A DNA stretch of 64,000 nt from Aureimonas frigidaquae (GTDB lineage Bacteria; Pseudomonadota; Alphaproteobacteria; Rhizobiales; Rhizobiaceae): positions 1 to 64,000 of the forward strand of contig NZ_BBWR01000002.1 of NCBI RefSeq assembly GCF_001463905.1. The letters run 5' to 3'. The translations under genes were made by a program, and so were the position numbers. Positions 1-10,038 of this stretch are shown piece after piece; position 1 is the stretch's first letter, and the number at the start of each line of letters is the position of its first letter. The notes beneath the pieces were generated by a model. The model was not told where the DNA came from. It saw nothing but the letters and a program-made list of their open reading frames with translations, and did not search any database.

Positions 1-225
1 GACAACACCCTTCATCGCTTCCAGCCCGGCCGCATCGGCGCAAGACAGGACAAGCGTCAAAGCCTCATCGTCGCGCGACAGCGACAGGCTGGACTGCGCG
101 CTGAAGGCAATCCGACCCGTGTCCACGCCGTGCTCGACTTCAAAACGGTGGCTCCAGTGCTTGCACAGCTGCTGAAGGTAGCGACCACCATGGGACGTGA
201 GGACACGGGATGTCGCAATGAGCAT
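1..225 (-). CDS. DUF2218 family protein, C-terminus beyond the window
   Basis: The first 75 codons run off the left edge. The frame opens with ATG at 225, preceded by AGGA about ten bases upstream. The N-terminus has the hallmark of DUF2218 proteins: a TSHGGRYLQQLCKHWSH stretch at residues 11-27, followed by a segment matching the family's small beta-rich fold. DUF2218 proteins are about 90-100 residues and are often found alone or fused to siderophore-interacting proteins. The biochemical role is not established. The family assignment is from pattern recognition. About 20 residues are missing. Confidence 0.8.
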   Translation of the reverse strand, partial: MLIATSRVLTSHGGRYLQQLCKHWSHRFEVEHGVDTGRIAFSAQSSLSLSRDDEALTLVLSCADAAGLEAMKGVV

Positions 226-311
226 GAACAGGCTTCCTGATAAACGGGCATAAGCAAGCGGGCGATAAGGGTGGTATGGGCGACGCACGGCGAATGAGGA
301 CGGCATAATGG

Positions 312-470
312 TTAGCCTGTCCAAGTGGTTCGCATACATGGATGAATCGAGACGCGGATGCCGTTGCCCTCGATCGTTCGAGTAAGACCTTTGGCCATTA
401 TGTCGTCCTCGATAGCCTCCCGCAATCTGCTTAGGAACGATGCTAGAGAACGGTCCCGTAACGACGTCAC
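312..470 (-). CDS. possible very small protein (52 aa), unrecognised
   Basis: A minus-strand frame ends with TAA at 312-314. From a possible GTG at 470 it encodes a segment with an amphipathic, charged character (SLASFLSRLREAIEDD) followed by a beta-like tail. The only ATG in frame is at 398, which would leave just 28 residues. No good ribosome binding site precedes the GTG. It may be the end of a decayed gene rather than a living one. No family was recognised. Confidence 0.18.
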   Translation of the reverse strand: MTSLRDRSLASFLSRLREAIEDDIMAKGLTRTIEGNGIRVSIHPCMRTTWTG

Positions 471-1096
471 CAGGGCCGATATCGCATCTGGATGGTCCTA
501 AGTGACGCCTGGGACGAAGCGCCTTCGCGTTTGGAGCCGTGACAGAACATTGCTGCAAGAGTGCCGGGCGGATGTTATCGCGTCGGCATGCCAAGAGATT
601 TGGAAGGGGAATGAACCAGTAGCGGTGTAGATACGCTTCATAGACTGGCTTGGGGCAGTCACTCGGCAGGCCGTGATCAAGGCCACAACACCGTATACCC
701 ATTGGGACACAAACTTCACTTCAGATGCAATCTGATCAGTTCGCGCCCCGGTTTTTCCCATGTCTTCCGGCGGGACTTTCCCGCAAAAGCCGTAGCAGTC
801 CGGAGATCTGGTGAGTGTGTCCAAAGAGAAATGATTCGGTCAAAACCATCGTCTCAGTCGAAACCACGGCAATGCGCAGGTGGCGACGACGGCTTGCTAC
901 GCCGGGGCGCGCCATACGCATGATCCTCTAGCATGCTCGTATCGTCTCAGCTCAGGCAGACATGATCATCCAGCAGTGACGTGCTGGATCCTTCCGCTGT
1001 TGCAAAGCGATGGGGCTGGCGTGTCATAAGGGCGTCGTCCGGGCGGCCACCGGCATTCCCCTTGCAGGCTGACACCGTAGATGCGTGACGCCTGCG

Positions 1097-1225
1097 TCAC
1101 TGTCCGTCGACGATACGCCGGAGCCGGTCGTTGATATGCAGATGGTCGCAAACCAGCGCTACCGCCGCCGACGCTATGCCAAGGGTCACATCAATGCAGC
1201 CCTGACATTCTGCGCCATCGCACAT
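1097..1225 (-). CDS. possible small protein (42 aa)
   Basis: ATG at 1225 follows an ACGGGG element about five bases upstream, and the frame closes with TGA at 1097. The product is balanced in composition: a Cys-containing N-terminus (MCDGAECQGC), a short hydrophobic middle, and a charged C-terminus ending RLRRIVDGQ. It lies 43 bases downstream of another small frame on the same strand. No family was recognised, and a chance ORF cannot be excluded. Confidence 0.25.
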   Translation of the reverse strand: MCDGAECQGCIDVTLGIASAAVALVCDHLHINDRLRRIVDGQ

Positions 1226-1268
1226 CCAGCCCCGTCAGACGACGGGACGTGCGCATATCGTAGAAGTG

Positions 1269-1400
1269 CTATTTCAGGCCCAAAGCAACCCGTGCGTATC
1301 CTGCTCTCATCATGGGCGACAGCGCGTTACGTTGCGTTGGTGAGACGAACGAAACAGGAAATCGGCGCTCTTCGCTCAGGCCAGTCTCAAACGTCGCCAT
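1269..1400 (-). CDS. possible small protein (43 aa)
   Basis: ATG at 1400 lies about ten bases after a GGGGG run, and the stop is TAG at 1269. The product has mixed, protein-like composition (it begins MATFETGLSEERRFPVSF), but third-position GC is clearly lower than in the flanking genes. It is followed on the same strand by a second small frame at 1097-1225. No family was recognised. Confidence 0.25.
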   Translation of the reverse strand: MATFETGLSEERRFPVSFVSPTQRNALSPMMRAGYARVALGLK

Positions 1401-1830
1401 GTCGTATGACCCCCGCGGTGAAGGTAATCGATCCTGTCACAGTGGGTCGCGCATGGCGTTCTTGTTCGGTCGCTTCCCTAGGTAGGGGCCGGGAGGGACA
1501 AAATCCGCCAAGCCTGCGGAAATCCAGAGGGGCAACGGGTCTGTCGTTTTACCGAATTCACGAGATGACCTCGGCGCGTTGCGGACGCATGAGTCGCTAT
1601 GCCTGCCGACCGCTTGAAACTGGTCCGCAACCCATCCGGCATTCTCGCCTGCGTCTGGATTGGTTGGCGCGACGCGATGTGTCGACAAACAAAATAACGC
1701 TTCCGATCTAAGCTTCGTGTATCCTCGCTTTGCCTGCGGGACCCTGTATATCGGCGGACACACATCCGTTTCGGGGTCGCCGGCGTGGTCGCAGGTCAGG
1801 GCCGGACGTCATTTTGATATCGGGGTGAAC

Positions 1831-3240
1831 GTGGACATAGAGAAAGCTGAACCGCTTTCGCATGAGCTCGGGTCAGGGTGGAAGGCGATTGCAGAGGATA
1901 TCCGGGAAGGTCTTTTCGTCGGAGAGGTCATCCGCAGCGCCACCGGCATCATCACCGACTACGTCATCATCTATGCCAACCCATCCTTCGCCCGCATGAC
2001 GGGCGTTCCGCTTGAGGTTGCGATCGGTTCACGGTTGACGGCGCTGTTCCCGCTTGCCGGTGACGCGCCGCTCCAGATCTGCCGACGTGTGGTCAGCACC
2101 GGAATTTCCGAAGAGTTCGACATGCCCTTCGACGATCCCGTTGGATGGTATGAAGGGCGTGTTCGCCGCCTTTCCGAAAACCGCTTCACGGTCGTCTTTC
2201 AGAACACGACGAAACACCACAGTGCCGAGCTTGCCTTGGCTGCTGCGCAAGACCGATACCGCCGGTTGTTCGATGCGATCGATGAGGGCTTCTGCGTCAT
2301 CGAGATGATCTTCGACGACGATCAGCCCGTGGACTACCGGTTCCTGGAAGCGAACCCGGCTTTCGAGCGCCATACGGGGTTGGTCGATCCGGTCGGCAGG
2401 ACAGCGCGGGAGATGGTGGACGGGCTCGAAGCGCACTGGTTCCAGACCTATGGCGCCGTCGCTCGGGATCGACGGGCGGTCCGCCTGACGCTACCCGCCC
2501 CCTCCATGGGTCAGCGCACCTTCGATATTTTTGCCTTTCCGGTTGCCGAAGAGCTGCCGAACCAGGTCGGCATCCTCTTCATCGACGTCTCGGAACGGGT
2601 TGCCATGGAAGAGCAGCGCTCCTTCCTGAACCGCGAACTCGGACACAGGTTGAAGAACACGCTGGCGGTTGTTCAATCCGTCGTGTCCCAGACATTGCGC
2701 TCCGCACCGGACATCGAGTCGGCACGACAGTCGCTGTCGTCGCGGATCCATGCGCTTGCCCAAGCCCATGAAGTGGTTCTGAAGGGGGAGCAGGAGGGGG
2801 GCCAGATCTGCGATATCATCCGCGCCGCCGTGGATATCCACGATCCCGAATGCCGGGTCGACATCAATGGCGAGCCGATGGTCGTCCACCCCGCTGCAGC
2901 CCTGTCCCTTTCCATGGCCATGAATGAGCTCGCCACCAATGCCACCAAGTACGGGGCGCTTTCGACTGCGGCGGGCCGGGTGCGCGTGTCGTGGGAGCTG
3001 ACCCGGCTCGCGCATGGAACCCGGCTTTGCCTGTCCTGGATCGAAAGCGGTGGCCCGCCCGTCCGCCAGCCCGATCGGCAGGGATTCGGCTCCCGCCTGA
3101 TCGCACGCGGCATCAGCGGGGCGGCCGATGGTTCGGTGGTCATGGACTTTCCGGTGGAAGGGTTGGAATGCCGTATAACGGCTGTTTTGCCATACGTTAC
3201 GCCCCAGGCCACGACTGGGGACAGCGCCGAAGCCCGCTGA
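1831..3240 (+). CDS. PAS-domain sensor histidine kinase, HWE family
   Basis: A soluble sensor kinase of about 469 residues. Two PAS-like sensor regions (roughly residues 18-130 and 140-262) precede an HWE-type kinase core. The phosphoacceptor is His272 in RELGHRLKN. The N box follows at about residues 360-380 and the WxE motif at 403-405 (WIESGGP). HWE kinases normally carry a His before the N-box Glu-Leu-Ala; here it is Asn365. No transmembrane segment is seen, so it probably acts in the cytoplasm. The start is uncertain: I chose GTG 1831 behind a GGGGTG element, with GTG 1825 and TTG 1660 also in frame. No response regulator is adjacent. Confidence 0.85.
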   Translation: MDIEKAEPLSHELGSGWKAIAEDIREGLFVGEVIRSATGIITDYVIIYANPSFARMTGVPLEVAIGSRLTALFPLAGDAPLQICRRVVSTGISEEFDMPFDDPVGWYEGRVRRLSENRFTVVFQNTTKHHSAELALAAAQDRYRRLFDAIDEGFCVIEMIFDDDQPVDYRFLEANPAFERHTGLVDPVGRTAREMVDGLEAHWFQTYGAVARDRRAVRLTLPAPSMGQRTFDIFAFPVAEELPNQVGILFIDVSERVAMEEQRSFLNRELGHRLKNTLAVVQSVVSQTLRSAPDIESARQSLSSRIHALAQAHEVVLKGEQEGGQICDIIRAAVDIHDPECRVDINGEPMVVHPAAALSLSMAMNELATNATKYGALSTAAGRVRVSWELTRLAHGTRLCLSWIESGGPPVRQPDRQGFGSRLIARGISGAADGSVVMDFPVEGLECRITAVLPYVTPQATTGDSAEAR

Positions 3241-3251
3241 CAGGGCTCGGT

Positions 3252-3869
3252 TCAGAACTCGAAGAGTTGCCGTGCACCATCGGCAACGAACTGCACCGCC
3301 AGGGCTGCCAGAAGGACACCGAGAAGCCGGGTAACCACCGCGCGTCCCGTCGCGCCCATCAGCCGGTCCAGCCTGTCGGCGACCGACAGGAACAGGAACG
3401 TGGCCGCGCAGACCAGCGCAATGACCATCAGGAGCAGGCTCTGGCCGAGAAGGCCGGGCAGATTGCCGGACAGGAGAATGACGGCCGATATCGCGCCCGG
3501 ACCCGCCAGCAGGGGAATGGCAAGCGGGAAGGCCGCGACATCCGGCGTATCCTCCGGATGGGGAACCGCTTCCCCGGCACTCTTTTCCTTGCGGTGCTGC
3601 CGCTTTTCAAAGACGAGCTCGAAGGCGATGGTGAAAAGGAACAGACCGCCCGCCACGCGGAATGCCCCCAGCGATACGCCGATGGCCTCGATCAGCGCCA
3701 GCCCGAAGAGGGCGAAGACCGCCAGGATCAGGAAGGCGATGGTGCTGGCCTGAAAGGCGATCCGCCGCCGCTCGTCGCGCGAGCGGCCGGGCGTGAGCGT
3801 GAGGAACAGGGGCACGAGCCCGAACGGGTCGATGATGACGATCAGCGTGATAAAGCCCGTCAGAAGCAT
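3252..3869 (-). CDS. MarC family integral membrane protein
   Basis: About 205 residues, rich in hydrophobic helices. The N-terminal pattern is typical of MarC/UPF0056 proteins (ITLIVIIDPFGLVPLFL), and six membrane segments are expected. The family was once linked to multiple antibiotic resistance in E. coli, but that link was withdrawn and its function remains unknown. I chose ATG 3869 because the family normally begins just before this first helix; GTG 3878 is an alternative. The 3' end faces the kinase gene at 1831-3240 with an 11-base gap, and it is divergent from gyrA. Confidence 0.85.
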   Translation of the reverse strand: MLLTGFITLIVIIDPFGLVPLFLTLTPGRSRDERRRIAFQASTIAFLILAVFALFGLALIEAIGVSLGAFRVAGGLFLFTIAFELVFEKRQHRKEKSAGEAVPHPEDTPDVAAFPLAIPLLAGPGAISAVILLSGNLPGLLGQSLLLMVIALVCAATFLFLSVADRLDRLMGATGRAVVTRLLGVLLAALAVQFVADGARQLFEF

Positions 3870-4115
3870 ATCGTACACGGTGCCGAATCTCCCCCGCCAG
3901 AATCGCTCGCCGAAGAGCGCCGCGGCCGATCCTGCGCCCTTGCGGGCCGGATGGCGACGCAGAGCGGCAGATAATTTCAAGACAGCCCGTCTAAGCCGTC
4001 ATAAGATATTGATTTATATGGATTTATACGCCCCGTTCCAGGGCGTCGGATTTGCCAAGACGGGGCTGCGCAGGCTATAAGCGGTGCAGGTCGATAGTAC
4101 AGGCAAGGAAGCGTC

Positions 4116-6899
4116 TTGGCAGACGATCAGAACGAGACTTCGCCGCCGGAGCGCCCGCGCGGAATCGAACCCGTATCCATTGTCGAGGAGATGCAGCGCT
4201 CATACCTCGATTACGCGATGAGCGTGATCGTGAGCCGTGCTCTGCCCGACGTGCGCGACGGGCTGAAGCCGGTGCACCGCCGCGTCCTCTACGCCATGTC
4301 GGAAATGGGCCTGGTCCACAACCGGCCGTACCGCAAGTCGGCGGGTGTCGTCGGCGAGGTGATGGGCAAGTTCCACCCGCATGGCGACTCATCCATCTAC
4401 GACGCCCTCGTGCGCATGGCGCAGGATTTCTCGCTTCGGGCGCCGCTGATCGACGGGCAGGGCAATTTCGGTTCGATCGACGGCGATCCGCCGGCGGCGA
4501 TGCGGTACACTGAGTGCCGCCTCGAGAAGCTGTCCGACATGCTGCTCGAGGATATCGACAAGGAAACGGTCAACTTCCAGGAAAATTACGACGGCCGTGA
4601 GCTGGAGCCGACCGTGCTTCCGGCGCGGATCCCGAACCTTCTGGTGAACGGTTCGGGCGGCATCGCCGTCGGCATGGCGACCAACATTCCGCCGCACAAT
4701 CTGGGCGAGGTGGTCAATGGCTGCATCGCCATGATCGACAATCCCGGCATCAGCCTGCCGGAACTGATGGAGATCATCCCCGGTCCGGACTTCCCGACCG
4801 GCGCTATCGTGCTCGGCCGTGCCGGCATTCAGTCCGCCTATTCCACCGGGCGCGGCTCCATCCTGATGCGCGGCAAGGTCCATATCGAGACCGGGCGGGG
4901 CGAGCGGGAATCCATCGTCATCACCGAGGTGCCGTATCAGGTCAACAAAGCCTCGATGATCGAGAAGATGGCCGAGCTGGTGCGCGACAAGCGCATCGAG
5001 GGCATCTCCGACATTCGCGACGAAAGCGACCGCGAAGGCTACCGCGTCGTCGTCGAGTTGAAGCGCGACGCGTCGTCCGATGTCGTCCTGAACCAGCTCT
5101 ACCGCTTCACGCCGCTGCAGACGTCCTTCGGCGCCAATATGGTGGCGCTCAACGGCGGCAAGCCGGAGCAGATGACGCTGTCCGACATGCTCGCGGCCTT
5201 CATCGCCTTCCGCGAAGAGGTCGTGAATCGGCGCACCAAGTTCCTGCTGCGCAAGGCACGCGAACGGGCGCATGTGTTGGTCGGGCTCGCCATCGCTGTC
5301 GCCAATATCGACGAGATCATCAAGCTGATCCGCGAGGCGCCCGATCCGGCAACCGCGCGCGAGCAGCTCATGACGCGCGACTGGGATGCCAAGGATGTGG
5401 CGCCCCTGGTGCGGCTGATCGACGATCCGGTCTATCGGATCAGCGACGCCGGCACCTACCGCCTGTCCGAAGCGCAGGCGCGGGCCATTCTGGATCTGCG
5501 CCTGCAGCGCCTGACGGCGCTCGGACGCGACGAGATCGGGGATGAGCTGAACAAGCTTGGCGCCGAGATCCGCGACTATCTGGACATCCTGTCCTCCCGC
5601 GTGCGGGTGCGCGACATCGTCAAGGACGAGCTGATCGCCGCGCGCGACGAATTCGCTACCCCGCGGCGCACGGAACTGTCCGAGGGCGCCGCGGACATGG
5701 ACGACGAGGACCTGATCCCGCGTGAGGACATGGTCGTCACGGTGAGCCATGGCGGCTACATCAAGCGCGTGCCGCTGACCACCTACCGGGCGCAGCGGCG
5801 GGGCGGCAAGGGCCGGTCCGGCATGACGCTGAAGGGAGAGGAAGACTCTGTCACGCGGCTTTTCGTGGCCAACACCCACACGCCCGTGCTGTTCTTCTCG
5901 TCCCGCGGGATCGTCTACAAGGAAAAGGTGTGGCGCCTGCCTCTGGCGACGCCGCAATCCCGCGGCAAGGCGCTGGTGAACATGCTGCCGCTCGAAAAGG
6001 GCGAGCGGATCACCTCCATCCTGCCATTGCCCAACGACGAGGAAGCCGCCGAGCGCCTGAACGTCATGTTCGCCACGACACGGGGAACGGTCCGGCGCAA
6101 CAAGCTGTCGGATTTCGTTCAGGTCAACCGAAATGGCAAGATCGCCATGAAGCTCGACGAGGCCGGGGACGAAATCCTGGCGGTCGCGACCTGCTCGGAA
6201 GATGACGACGTCCTTCTGACGGCGGCATCTGGCCAGTGCATCCGCTTCCCCACGACGGATGTGCGCGTCTTCGCCGGCCGCAATTCCGTCGGCGTGCGCG
6301 GCATGGCGCTGGCCGACGGTGACCGCCTCATCTCCATGGCGATCATGCGCCATGTCGATGCCACGCCGGCCGAGCGCGCGACCTATCTGCGCATGCGGCG
6401 CGCCGTGGAGGGCGAGGCCGGAGCCGATGTGGTGAGCGACGAGGAAGGCACGGTCGAGGATGTGTCCCTGTCGCCGGAGCGTTATGCCTTCCTGGGGGCG
6501 AATGAGGAGTTCGTGCTGACGATTAGCGAATTCGGCTTCGGCAAGCGCTCGTCCTCCTACGATTTCCGGACGATCGGGCGTGGCGGCAAGGGCATCCGCG
6601 CCACCGACGTGTCACGGCTGGCCGATATCGGCGCGCTCGTGGCGGGCTTCCCGGTCGAGGAGGGCGACCAGCTCCTGCTCATCTCCGATCGGGGGCAGAT
6701 GATCCGCGTGCCGGTCAACGGCATCCGCATCGCCAGCCGCGCGACCAAGGGCGTCACGATCTTCAACACGGCTGAGGGCGAGCGGGTCGTCTCCGTGGAG
6801 CGCATCCCGGACCAGGGAGAGGAAACCGGCATCGCGCCCGATGACGATCTTGCCGACGGTGCGCCGGAGCCGGACGCGCCGCAAACGCCGGAAGGCTGA
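4116..6899 (+). CDS. gyrA: DNA gyrase subunit A
   Basis: Breakage-reunion subunit of DNA gyrase (927 aa), forming the A2B2 enzyme that introduces negative supercoils. Translation most likely starts at TTG 4116, behind AAGGAAG. The catalytic tyrosine is Tyr131 in MRYTE (E. coli Tyr122). The quinolone-resistance region [10 protein letters not shown] is wild type at Ser92 and Asp96 (E. coli Ser83 and Asp87). The gyrase-specific GyrA box QRRGGKG appears in the C-terminal domain, separating it from topoisomerase IV ParC. The C-terminus is acidic and proline-rich. A strong hairpin follows the stop codon. Confidence 0.98.
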   Translation: MADDQNETSPPERPRGIEPVSIVEEMQRSYLDYAMSVIVSRALPDVRDGLKPVHRRVLYAMSEMGLVHNRPYRKSAGVVGEVMGKFHPHGDSSIYDALVRMAQDFSLRAPLIDGQGNFGSIDGDPPAAMRYTECRLEKLSDMLLEDIDKETVNFQENYDGRELEPTVLPARIPNLLVNGSGGIAVGMATNIPPHNLGEVVNGCIAMIDNPGISLPELMEIIPGPDFPTGAIVLGRAGIQSAYSTGRGSILMRGKVHIETGRGERESIVITEVPYQVNKASMIEKMAELVRDKRIEGISDIRDESDREGYRVVVELKRDASSDVVLNQLYRFTPLQTSFGANMVALNGGKPEQMTLSDMLAAFIAFREEVVNRRTKFLLRKARERAHVLVGLAIAVANIDEIIKLIREAPDPATAREQLMTRDWDAKDVAPLVRLIDDPVYRISDAGTYRLSEAQARAILDLRLQRLTALGRDEIGDELNKLGAEIRDYLDILSSRVRVRDIVKDELIAARDEFATPRRTELSEGAADMDDEDLIPREDMVVTVSHGGYIKRVPLTTYRAQRRGGKGRSGMTLKGEEDSVTRLFVANTHTPVLFFSSRGIVYKEKVWRLPLATPQSRGKALVNMLPLEKGERITSILPLPNDEEAAERLNVMFATTRGTVRRNKLSDFVQVNRNGKIAMKLDEAGDEILAVATCSEDDDVLLTAASGQCIRFPTTDVRVFAGRNSVGVRGMALADGDRLISMAIMRHVDATPAERATYLRMRRAVEGEAGADVVSDEEGTVEDVSLSPERYAFLGANEEFVLTISEFGFGKRSSSYDFRTIGRGGKGIRATDVSRLADIGALVAGFPVEEGDQLLLISDRGQMIRVPVNGIRIASRATKGVTIFNTAEGERVVSVERIPDQGEETGIAPDDDLADGAPEPDAPQTPEG

Positions 6900-6909
6900 C
6901 ACGAAAAAC

Positions 6910-6936
6910 GGGGCGCGATCCGGCCGATCGCGCCCC
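6910..6936 (+). terminator. gyrA downstream hairpin
   Basis: An 11-bp perfect inverted repeat (GGGGCGCGATC and its complement) with a five-base loop lies ten bases after the gyrA stop. Only a weak T-rich stretch follows, so termination is likely but not proven. The stem is symmetric and could also serve the small minus-strand gene that converges from 7117. Confidence 0.75.
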
Positions 6937-6988
6937 GTCTCGTCATCACATTGGGAACGGCCGCACCGTCCCGGCAGGCAGGTCGTTC

Positions 6989-7117
6989 TTAATACATGAC
7001 GCGATGCTTGCGCACCGACGCCTTCACACGTGCCTTGTCGGCCTCGTTGTGGATAGTGATGGCAGTGGCCGTGAGAAGCGTGACGACCATGGCCAGGGAC
7101 AATGCGAGTATCAGCAT
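6989..7117 (-). CDS. small single-pass membrane protein (42 aa)
   Basis: ATG 7117 is preceded by an excellent Shine-Dalgarno (CTGGAGGCTTAGGA), and the frame ends with TAA at 6989. One hydrophobic helix spans about residues 2-22 (LILALSLAMVVTLLTATAIT), followed by a basic tail ending KHRVMY. It sits between gyrA and coaD in a gap that would otherwise be called empty. The function is unknown. The clear ribosome binding site, full-length helix and high third-position GC make it more credible than a chance ORF. Confidence 0.6.
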   Translation of the reverse strand: MLILALSLAMVVTLLTATAITIHNEADKARVKASVRKHRVMY

Positions 7118-7312
7118 TCCTAAGCCTCCAGATTTGCAGGGAAAACGTGGTTAATCCCCGCTTGGTTCCACGCCTTCCATGCCCCGTTCCGCAATGCGGT
7201 GTCAGGGCATCTCCGTGATGCACAGAGTGCGACAAATTCCTTGGCAGAGGGGTTTCAGGATCATGTCCAATTTTAACGAAACGGCTCTGCCGTCGCAGAG
7301 GGTTACGAAGCG

Positions 7313-7804
7313 ATGAACGCAGAGCGCCGCGCCCTCTACTCGGGCTCCTTCGACCCCGTCACCCATGGCCATGTCGACATATTGGCGCGGGGACTGGCGC
7401 TCTATGACCGGGTCATCGTGGCCATCGGTATCCATCCAGGCAAAGTGCCGCTCTTTGCTTTCGAGGAGCGGGCGGAGCTGGTGCGCGGAGCCGTCCGGAA
7501 CCTTTCGGGGGCCGAACGGCTGGATGTCATCTCTTTCAAGGGCCTGGCGATCGATGCTGCGCGGGCGCAAGGGGCGCAGGTCATGCTGCGCGGACTGCGC
7601 AGCGGCACGGACCTCGACTATGAAATGCAGATGGCGGGAATGAACGGTGCAATGGCGCCCGACGTCGAAACCGTCTTCCTGGCCGCAAGCCCGGCCGTCA
7701 GGCCCATAACCGCCACATTGGTCCGTCAGATCGCGAGCATGGGCGGCGATGTCGGCCATTTCGTCCCGGCCAATGTCGCTGCTGCCCTGAAAGCCAAATT
7801 CTAA
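7313..7804 (+). CDS. coaD: phosphopantetheine adenylyltransferase
   Basis: Catalyses the fourth step of coenzyme A synthesis, adenylating 4'-phosphopantetheine to dephospho-CoA. The 163-residue length is normal. The nucleotidyltransferase motif is at the N-terminus ([15 protein letters not shown], the family's TxGH site) and the second signature is near the C-terminus ([18 protein letters not shown]). It is cytoplasmic. The gene starts a plus-strand housekeeping run that continues through two PPIases, queA and tgt, in an order conserved in Rhizobiales. Confidence 0.97.
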   Translation: MNAERRALYSGSFDPVTHGHVDILARGLALYDRVIVAIGIHPGKVPLFAFEERAELVRGAVRNLSGAERLDVISFKGLAIDAARAQGAQVMLRGLRSGTDLDYEMQMAGMNGAMAPDVETVFLAASPAVRPITATLVRQIASMGGDVGHFVPANVAAALKAKF

Positions 7805-7844
7805 GGGCTTTCCTGCCGCCGCCCTTCCACTGGAGTCCACCCAC

Positions 7845-8399
7845 ATGACCTTGCTCGCCCGCCTCGGCCTCGTTGCCGGCATCCTCGTCTCAGCCTTCAC
7901 CATGCAGGCCGTCGCCCAGGCGCCCGATCCCGAGAACCAGATCAAGGTCACGACGGACAAGGGTGATTTCGTCATCCAGCTCCGTCCTGACCTTGCGCCC
8001 AAGCATGTTCAGCAGATCAAGACGCTGGCTGCCGAGGGCTTCTACAACGGGGTCGTCTTCCACCGGGTGATCGACGGCTTCATGGCCCAGACGGGCGACC
8101 CGACGGGCACCGGCACCGGGGGCTCGCATCTGGCCGATCTTCCGGCCGAGTTCTCCAACGAAACCTTCGATCGGGGCACGGTGGGCATGGCCCGCGCGCA
8201 GGACCCCAATTCCGCGAACTCGCAATTCTTCATCATGCTGGCGGATGGCGATTTTCTGGACGGCCAGTACACGGTGGTCGGCGACGTGATCTCCGGCATG
8301 GATGTCGTGGACCAGATCAAGAAGGGCGATCAAGCCGCCAATGGCAAGGTCGACGATCCGGACAAGATGGTCGCGGTGACCGTCGGCGCTGCAGAGTAG
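7845..8399 (+). CDS. periplasmic cyclophilin-type peptidyl-prolyl isomerase
   Basis: A cyclophilin of 184 residues with a cleavable signal peptide (hydrophobic segment 5-22, likely cleavage after AVAQA). It should act as a proline isomerase and folding helper in the periplasm. The active-site region FHRVIDGFMAQTGDPTGTG and the SANSQFFIML motif are intact. The gene lies 40 bases after coaD and about 100 bases before a second, cytoplasmic cyclophilin. A 48-base block (8067-8114) is identical in the two genes. Confidence 0.93.
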   Translation: MTLLARLGLVAGILVSAFTMQAVAQAPDPENQIKVTTDKGDFVIQLRPDLAPKHVQQIKTLAAEGFYNGVVFHRVIDGFMAQTGDPTGTGTGGSHLADLPAEFSNETFDRGTVGMARAQDPNSANSQFFIMLADGDFLDGQYTVVGDVISGMDVVDQIKKGDQAANGKVDDPDKMVAVTVGAAE

Positions 8400-8501
8400 C
8401 ATCGCTCCAGCGGTTGTACTCCATGCCCGAATGGGGCATTGACGGCACATGCCTGGGCGGCCTTCCGGCCGTCCCGAACCCAAAGAGGAAGGAAGAAGGC
8501 C

Positions 8502-8972
<471 letters not shown>

Positions 8973-8991
8973 AGCGGACGACAGCACGGAC

Positions 8992-10038
8992 ATGCGGGTC
9001 GACCTGTTCGATTTCGACCTACCGGAAGAGCGGATCGCCCTGCGACCCGCTCTTCCGCGTGAATCGGCACGGCTGTTGCGCGTGGCGCCCGCAGGTCCCT
9101 TCGAGGACCGGACGGTGGCCGACCTTCCGGCGCTCCTGCGGCCGGACGACTGCCTGGTCTTCAACGATACGCGCGTTATTCCGGCGCGGCTGGCGGGGCT
9201 GCGGCAGCGTGGCGATACCACGGCCCGGGTGGAGGTCACGCTGCATATGCGCGTTGCGCCCGATCGCTGGCGCGCCTTCCTGAAACCCGCCAAGCGTGTC
9301 GCGAAGGATGAAACCATCACCTTCGGGCCGGACCTGTCCGCGCATGTGATCGACAAGGCCGATGGCGGCGAGGTGACGCTCGCCTTCGATCGTTCGGGGC
9401 CGGCGCTCGATACGGCGATCGCCACGACCGGCTTCCTGCCGCTGCCACCCTATATCGCCGCCCGTCGGCCGGTGGATGATCAGGACCGGCAGGATTACCA
9501 GACCATCTATGCCCGGGAGGACGGGGCCGTCGCGGCGCCGACCGCCGGGCTGCATTTCACGCCGGAGCTGATGGCTGCGCTCAAAGCGCGTGGGTTGGAG
9601 ACGCTGTTCGTCACCCTGCATGTGGGCGCCGGCACCTTCCTGCCGGTCAAGGCGGACGATACGGCCGCCCATGTCATGCATTCGGAAATCGGCGAGATCG
9701 ATGCCGGGACGGCGGAGCGCCTGAACGCCGCGCGCGCGGCCGGACGGCGGATCGTCGCCGTGGGGACAACCTCGCTGCGCCTTCTGGAATCAGCGGCCGA
9801 CGAGACCGGACGGTTGCATCCGTTCCGGGCGGCGACGGATATCTTCATCACGCCCGGTTACCGCTTCCGCGCCGTGGATGCGCTGGTGACGAACTTCCAT
9901 CTGCCGCGCTCCACCCTATTCATGCTCGTATCGGCCTTCAGCGGGCTGGAGCGCATGCGGGCGGCCTATGACCATGCCATCGCAGGGCAGTACCGCTTCT
10001 ATTCCTATGGCGATGCCTGCCTGCTGGAGAGATCATGA
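8992..10038 (+). CDS. queA: S-adenosylmethionine:tRNA ribosyltransferase-isomerase
   Basis: QueA (348 aa) transfers and isomerises the ribosyl group of SAM onto preQ1-modified tRNA to form epoxyqueuosine. The start is ATG 8992, matching the family N-terminus [13 protein letters not shown]. Family motifs include AAPTAGLHF (about residues 182-190), HVGAGTF and YSYGDACLL near the C-terminus. The stop overlaps the start of tgt by four bases (ATGA), so the two queuosine genes are translationally coupled. Confidence 0.97.
   Translation: MRVDLFDFDLPEERIALRPALPRESARLLRVAPAGPFEDRTVADLPALLRPDDCLVFNDTRVIPARLAGLRQRGDTTARVEVTLHMRVAPDRWRAFLKPAKRVAKDETITFGPDLSAHVIDKADGGEVTLAFDRSGPALDTAIATTGFLPLPPYIAARRPVDDQDRQDYQTIYAREDGAVAAPTAGLHFTPELMAALKARGLETLFVTLHVGAGTFLPVKADDTAAHVMHSEIGEIDAGTAERLNAARAAGRRIVAVGTTSLRLLESAADETGRLHPFRAATDIFITPGYRFRAVDALVTNFHLPRSTLFMLVSAFSGLERMRAAYDHAIAGQYRFYSYGDACLLERS

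Larger units (their letters stand above)
226..1830. other. 1.6-kb stretch without a convincing gene
   Basis: Neither strand shows a frame of normal length with recognisable protein character. The longer open frames (for example 1085-1711 on the plus strand) read as low-complexity arginine- and serine-rich shadow sequence. Base composition is more mixed than in the flanking genes. Only three very short minus-strand frames, listed separately, look at all protein-like. The stretch could be decayed DNA from an old insertion, but no transposase or integrase remnant was recognised. Confidence 0.5.

Noticed and set aside
226-1830. Transposase or integrase remnant
   Set aside because: No DDE, HTH or tyrosine-recombinase motif and no terminal inverted repeats could be found by eye on either strand.
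4389-6353. Long open frame antisense to gyrA
   Set aside because: GC-rich shadow of a strongly conserved gene; histidine/arginine/aspartate-rich product with no family and no start signal.
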